Assembly: GCA_007922305.1 (NCBI GenBank)
Contig: ML677365.1
Coordinates: forward strand, 11,518,533 to 11,582,532
Reading direction: 5' to 3'
From: Dermatemys mawii
Taxonomy: Eukaryota > Chordata > Testudines > Dermatemydidae
DNA length: 64,000 nt
Position numbers and translations under genes: made by a program
Part shown: piece after piece, positions 60,649 through 64,000 of the stretch
How the letters are laid out: each line of letters begins with the position of its first letter
Numbering within the stretch: the first letter of the stretch is position 1
Notes under the pieces: model-generated
What the model was told of the DNA's origin: nothing
Seen by the model: only the letters and a program-made list of their open reading frames with translations
Databases searched by the model: none

Positions 60649-61599
60649 TATCTAATACTTTAGTTAGTCTTTAAGGTGCCATAGGACTCTTTGTCACTTC
60701 TGAATTGAGAGAGGCCATGGACAGGCATCTATACTTTTTGGTGAGGGCCTTGTCTGAGGGCTCTACAGGCCTATTGCACCTTGCCTCTCTTCACTGTGTA
60801 ATATCAGAGCTAATTTTTGATTCCATTAGGAGTCTAGTTTCAGCCTGGGAGCTGAATTCACTTTGAGTACAGTGGTGCACCTGCACTAAGGCCCCCCTAC
60901 TAAGAGCTGAAATCACTTAAGAGCTGAAATCACTGAGCACTGTGTTAAGTAGGGGGACCAGAAGGTATATGGCTGAGCAGTTGGTGGAGCCAAGCAGTTT
61001 GGGCGGCTGGCAGAGCTGAGCAGTTGATTGAGCTGAGCAGTTCCTGAGCGCAGTTCGGGCGGCTGGCAGAGTGACTCATGGTGAGGGTGGCAGCAGAACC
61101 CCACGGAGAGGCGGGGCAGTCGGCCTTGGATCATGTAAGGTGCCCCTTAACCTGGCCCCCCATTTCCACCCAGGCTGGGAGGTAAAACTTTGCAGATGAA
61201 CTTTTGAACTCTGCAGAGACTTTTGGGCTGTTGGACTTTTGGGAGCTTGGGTGACTTTTGGGGTTGTGGGACTCAAGAGCCAAAGGGAAGGACACAGCCC
61301 ATTTCCTGGGGGAGGGGCCTTCTGGTTCATGGTTTGTTTTGTGAATCCTGTTTGTGATGTTTCCCCAATATAATGCCCCATTGTGTCTCTGTTATTAAAA
61401 GGCTTCTGATACACTCAGACTCTGTGCTTGCAAGAGGGGAAGTATTGCCTCTTAGAGGTGCCCAGAGGGGTGGTATATGGTTTTCCCAAATCACTGAGTG
61501 GGGGCTCGAGCCGGTTTTGTATTGTGTTATTGGAACGGAACCCCTGGATACTGAACCTGGCCCTTGTGGCTGCCAACTCTGGTGGGCAGAAGGGTTACA

Positions 61600-62156
61600 A
61601 ATATATTCTTCAATATCTGTCTATATTTGACCCCCAAGCATGCTGTCTATATTAGGCTTTCATACAAACCATATCTGGAGTGTTTTCAATGAAGTTCTCT
61701 GCAATCTAATGACAAAACTATCTCTGGAGTTGGGAACTCATATCCCACTGAAAGTGGATTAGTGAGTGGTTTTGAAGTCTGGATGTATCTCTTGGTATAT
61801 AGTTCACTCTTTCATGGGCATTCTAGCAGTATTTCATAGCAGGCTGGTAGGCCATCATTTGGATTGCTGTTTCTGGAGTCCCAGTGCAGATAAAATTGCA
61901 ATATATTTTTTTGCAATTCTGTGGCATAGAGCGCAGTACCTCCTAACCACCTTTTTGTGATCTTGGCACCACTGAACTGATGAACACTTCCTGTTTGTTT
62001 TCTGTCCCCTAGAGTAAAACTTTTCTTGTCTCCTGCTGTGAACAATTAAAATCTTAGAATTTCATTAAGTTTAAATCAGAGACCCTTTATCCAGGAAAGG
62101 GGGAGAAGATACTGACAAAGCTAACAAAATAAAAAGCAACTCTGTTATCATCATTG
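61600..62156. other. Unique DNA
   Basis: No recognised element. Frames at 61766-61960 and 61812-62045 overlap on opposite strands without domain features. Confidence 0.4.
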
Positions 62157-62358
62157 TACAGGCATGTCCCGTCTTAGGCGTATTTAACATAGGCGATTTC
62201 AAAAAAACAAAAAAAGAAAGGAGGGAAAAAATTAAAACTTCCTGCAGGGGGTGCAATTTCACCTCCCATTGAAGTCAATGGGTTCTGGCTATATGCGGTT
62301 TCCGCTTTACACGGTAACTGTGGAACAGAACCCTCGCACAAGACGTGACATGCCTGTA
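62157..62358 (+). mobile_element. Short TIR element, 202 bp, mariner-like (TA borders)
   Basis: Termini TACAGGCATGTCCCGTCTTA and TACAGGCATGTCACGTCTT (reverse complement of the right end): 18 of 19 bases agree. The outer TA may be the duplicated target. Internal text ggcgatttcaaaa and tatgcggtttccgctttaca fits a common turtle mariner-type MITE. No coding capacity. Confidence 0.82.
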
Positions 62359-62663
62359 AGGACAGTGCAGAGCCTTCCTCGAAGAGTCTAAATATCTTTG
62401 TGAAATAATGGTAGCGGTAACCTTTGATGGTTATGGCTCTCTCCCCTCTACCAGAGGTTCCTGTGAGATTGCCTAGAAAAGAGGCTGCTTTGATTCTTCT
62501 CCCAAAACGTCTGTCTCACTTGCTTCCAAGAAGAGGCTGTGTCAATACTATCTCTGCTCTCTCCTGGGAGTCCAAGAGGAAAGCAACTTTCAACCCTACC
62601 TGGATTTGTCCTGCTGGTGGAGGTTGCCTGAGAGCTGTCTTGTTTATACCTAACTTGACACAG
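62359..62663. other. Unique DNA
   Basis: A plus-strand frame (62424-62669) shows no domain; nothing else seen. Confidence 0.4.
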
Positions 62664-63433
62664 TCATAGAAATGTAGGACTGGAAGGGACTTTGATAGGT
62701 CATTTAGTCTGATTTCCGCAGGCACAAGCTTGCTAGGCTGGTGCTGGAGCCAGCCCTGTATTGAACAGAACCAGACCAGTACAGATCCCTCTAGACCCCA
62801 CTCGATATGCCCTTCCAGCTTGATTGTGAACAGTTGATAACTATTTTCTGTGTACAATTTTCCAAAGAGTTGTGCACCCATCTTAAAATAGATTTTCCTA
62901 TGCTAAATTTCCCTAGTTTGCTAATGAGAAGGTCATGTAAGAGAGTATCAAAAGCTTTACTGCTGAAGAGTTATATCACATCTACTACTTCCTGCCATCC
63001 ACAAGGTTTGTTACTCTGTCAAAGAAGGATATTAGGTTGGTTTGACCTGATTTGTTCTTGACACATCCATGTTGACTATTACTTATCTTATTTTCTTCTA
63101 GGTGCTTTAGAAATTGATTATTTGCTTCACTATCTTTCTCAGTTCTGAAGTTAAGTTGAGTGGTATATAATTCCCTAGGTTGTCCTTATTTCCCATTTTT
63201 TTTTTATAGATAGGTGCTATATTGTTTCTTTTCCAAGCATCTGGGATCTCTTTGTCCTACTCCATGAATTCTCAAAGATCATCACTAATGACTTAGAGAT
63301 CTCTTCAGCCAGTTACTTAAGTATTCTAGGATGTATTTGGTCAGGTCCTGCCATCTTGAATGCATCTAACTTGTTCTTAACTTGTTCTTTCCCTCTTTAA
63401 GTCTCAAATACTACCATTTACACTGCTCACTAT

Positions 63434-63567
63434 CTAACAAAAGTATTGAAGTGGGTATTAGCCCGTGAAAGCTTATGCTTCAATAATTTTGTTAGTCTTT
63501 AAGGTGCCACAGGACTCTTTGTCACTTCTGCAGATCCAGACTAACATGGCTACCTCTCTGATTCTCG
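63434..63567 (+). mobile_element. Truncated Penelope tail with short fold-back, 12-bp target duplication
   Basis: Flanked by perfect ACTGCTCACTAT at 63422-63433 and 63568-63579. The insert starts with ctaacaaaagtattgaag (63434-63451), which is the reverse complement, 17 of 18 bases, of cttcaataattttgttag at 63478-63495 inside the same tail. Between them lies half a hammerhead (helix II GGGTATTAGCCC, GAAA 63467-63470, GC-TTAT-GC). The 5' catalytic core is lost, so the ribozyme is dead. Confidence 0.82.
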
Positions 63568-63851
63568 ACTGCTCACTATGTTAGTCATCCAATTATTGCT
63601 AGTCTTTTTAGGGAAAACTGAAACAAAAAAGCATTCGATGTTTTGGCCATTGCTGCATTTCTGTTGTTTTTGCCTCCTCATTGAATAATGGTCCTACTCT
63701 GTCCATGTCTTCCTCCTTTTTTTCTGATGCATTTGTAAAATGTTTTCTTATTATCTTTTATGTCTCTAGCTAATTTAATCTCATGTTGTGCTTTGGCCGT
63801 TCAAATTTTGTCACTACATGCTTGGATTGTTTTATTTATCTGTATATAAAA

Positions 63852-63878
63852 CAATCTCTCTCTCTCTTCTCTCTCATT
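63852..63878 (+). repeat. (CT)n microsatellite
   Basis: aatctctctctctcttctctctc followed by an AT-rich tatatatgtatg stretch, within the CR1-derived region. Confidence 0.8.
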
Positions 63879-64000
63879 CATATATATGTATGAGTTTCAG
63901 GTCATTGAAGATGTCCTGGTTAAGCTGTGGTGCTATCTTACCCCACATTCTATCTTTCCTATTCATTGGCATAGGTTGCTCTTGTATCCTTAATAACATC

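Larger units (their letters stand above)
60466..60699. mobile_element. Head-to-head inverted pair of Penelope tails with target duplication
   Basis: The left arm (60466-60594) is the reverse complement of a PLE tail including its last bases; the right arm (60601-60699) is a plus-strand tail lacking its last about 40 bases. Both arms carry the hammerhead region. The unit is flanked by CTGAATTCAG (60456-60465) and CTGAATTGAG (60700-60709), a 10-bp duplication with one change, so the whole palindrome went in as one insertion. Confidence 0.82.
60135..61599 (+). mobile_element. LTR or composite LTR sequence, interrupted by a PLE insertion
   Basis: Starts TGTCAGGATGAGCTC, has aggaacaataaagtgttgtt (polyadenylation-like AATAAA near 60330) and runs, apart from the PLE at 60466-60699, to gcagaagggttaca near 61599. 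A second polyadenylation-like region (gttattaaaaggcttctgat) is at about 61390. It is probably two adjacent or nested LTRs. A tRNA-Pro-like primer-binding resemblance lies at 61499-61516. No outer 5-bp duplication was found. Frames here (60913-61655) are not genes. Confidence 0.55.
62664..64000 (-). mobile_element. CR1 LINE, RT region joined to 3' end (continues beyond window)
   Basis: On the minus strand the 3' end is at 62664 (complement of tcatagaaatgtaggactgg). The RT part is recognisable by the complement of ggtatataattccctaggtt and cttatttccc (the NYRPVSLTS region, about 63155-63205) and of gatttgttcttgacacatcc plus atgttgactattactt (HGFxxxxSCQTN region, about 63045-63085), and by the upstream linker (63600-63830). 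About 500 bp of ORF2 C-terminus seems missing between RT and tail. Stops and shifts are frequent. A Penelope tail is inserted at 63434-63567. Confidence 0.8.

Noticed and set aside
61373..61655. Overlapping plus-strand frames as a retroviral gag start
   Set aside because: Text fits LTR or leader sequence; no gag motif is visible and frames end within about 85 codons.
1..64000. CRISPR arrays, prokaryotic operons, integrons or phage modules
   Set aside because: No regularly spaced repeats, no operon-like gene packing and no long ORFs; the window is vertebrate nuclear DNA.
1..64000. tRNA genes or recent tRNA-derived SINEs
   Set aside because: No cloverleaf with A and B boxes was recognised by eye; a covariance-model scan would be needed to exclude diverged ones.

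Overview
The window looks like nuclear DNA of a non-avian reptile, most likely a turtle. It is AT-rich and eukaryotic, with no operons, ribosome-binding sites or long open reading frames. Nearly all recognisable content is transposable-element sequence: many CR1 LINEs with octamer tails ((ATTCTATG)n or (TTATGTTC)n), Penelope-like elements (PLE) whose tails carry hammerhead-ribozyme motifs, PIF/Harbinger and hAT elements and short derivatives, LTR or LTR-like elements, a Ty3/Gypsy integrase fossil, an L2 reverse-transcriptase fossil and old MIR-type SINEs. The turtle assignment rests on remembered repeat families and no search was run. I found no host protein-coding exon, tRNA or rRNA that I could support, so this is probably intergenic or a large intron.

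Layout: 1-750 is the 3' end of a PLE (zinc-finger-like cysteines, GIY-YIG endonuclease, ribozyme-bearing tail). From 0.75 to 10.9 kb there is mostly unique AT-rich DNA with a MIR, a GC-richer LTR-like block and two minus-strand CR1 copies. From 10.9 to 16 kb there are GC-rich LTR-like elements, one family present twice in opposite orientation, and remains of a two-gene Harbinger transposon. From 16 to 25.5 kb CR1 dominates. One CR1 is split by a nearly full-length second CR1, which is itself interrupted by three later insertions: a Harbinger-type MITE, a 700-bp solo-LTR-like element and a 290-bp segment also present 1.4 kb downstream. From 26 to 48 kb there are scattered MITEs, hAT elements, CR1 ends, MIRs, an LTR and an L2 RT fossil between unique stretches. 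From 48 to 56.6 kb the DNA is almost repeat-free. From 56.6 to 64 kb there are a TA-flanked MITE with a nested CR1, an hAT element with perfect 8-bp duplications, a Gypsy integrase fossil, an LTR carrying a head-to-head pair of PLE tails, a 202-bp TIR element, and a CR1 containing another PLE tail.

Nothing here is likely to encode a working protein. The most interesting signals are the PLE hammerhead motifs, two different fold-back PLE insertions with clear target-site duplications, and the nested CR1 with a locally copied insertion. Two repeat-poor tracts (about 28.0-28.5 kb and 40.7-42.3 kb) and a patch at 55.5-55.9 kb could hold conserved regulatory DNA, but that is inference from composition only.
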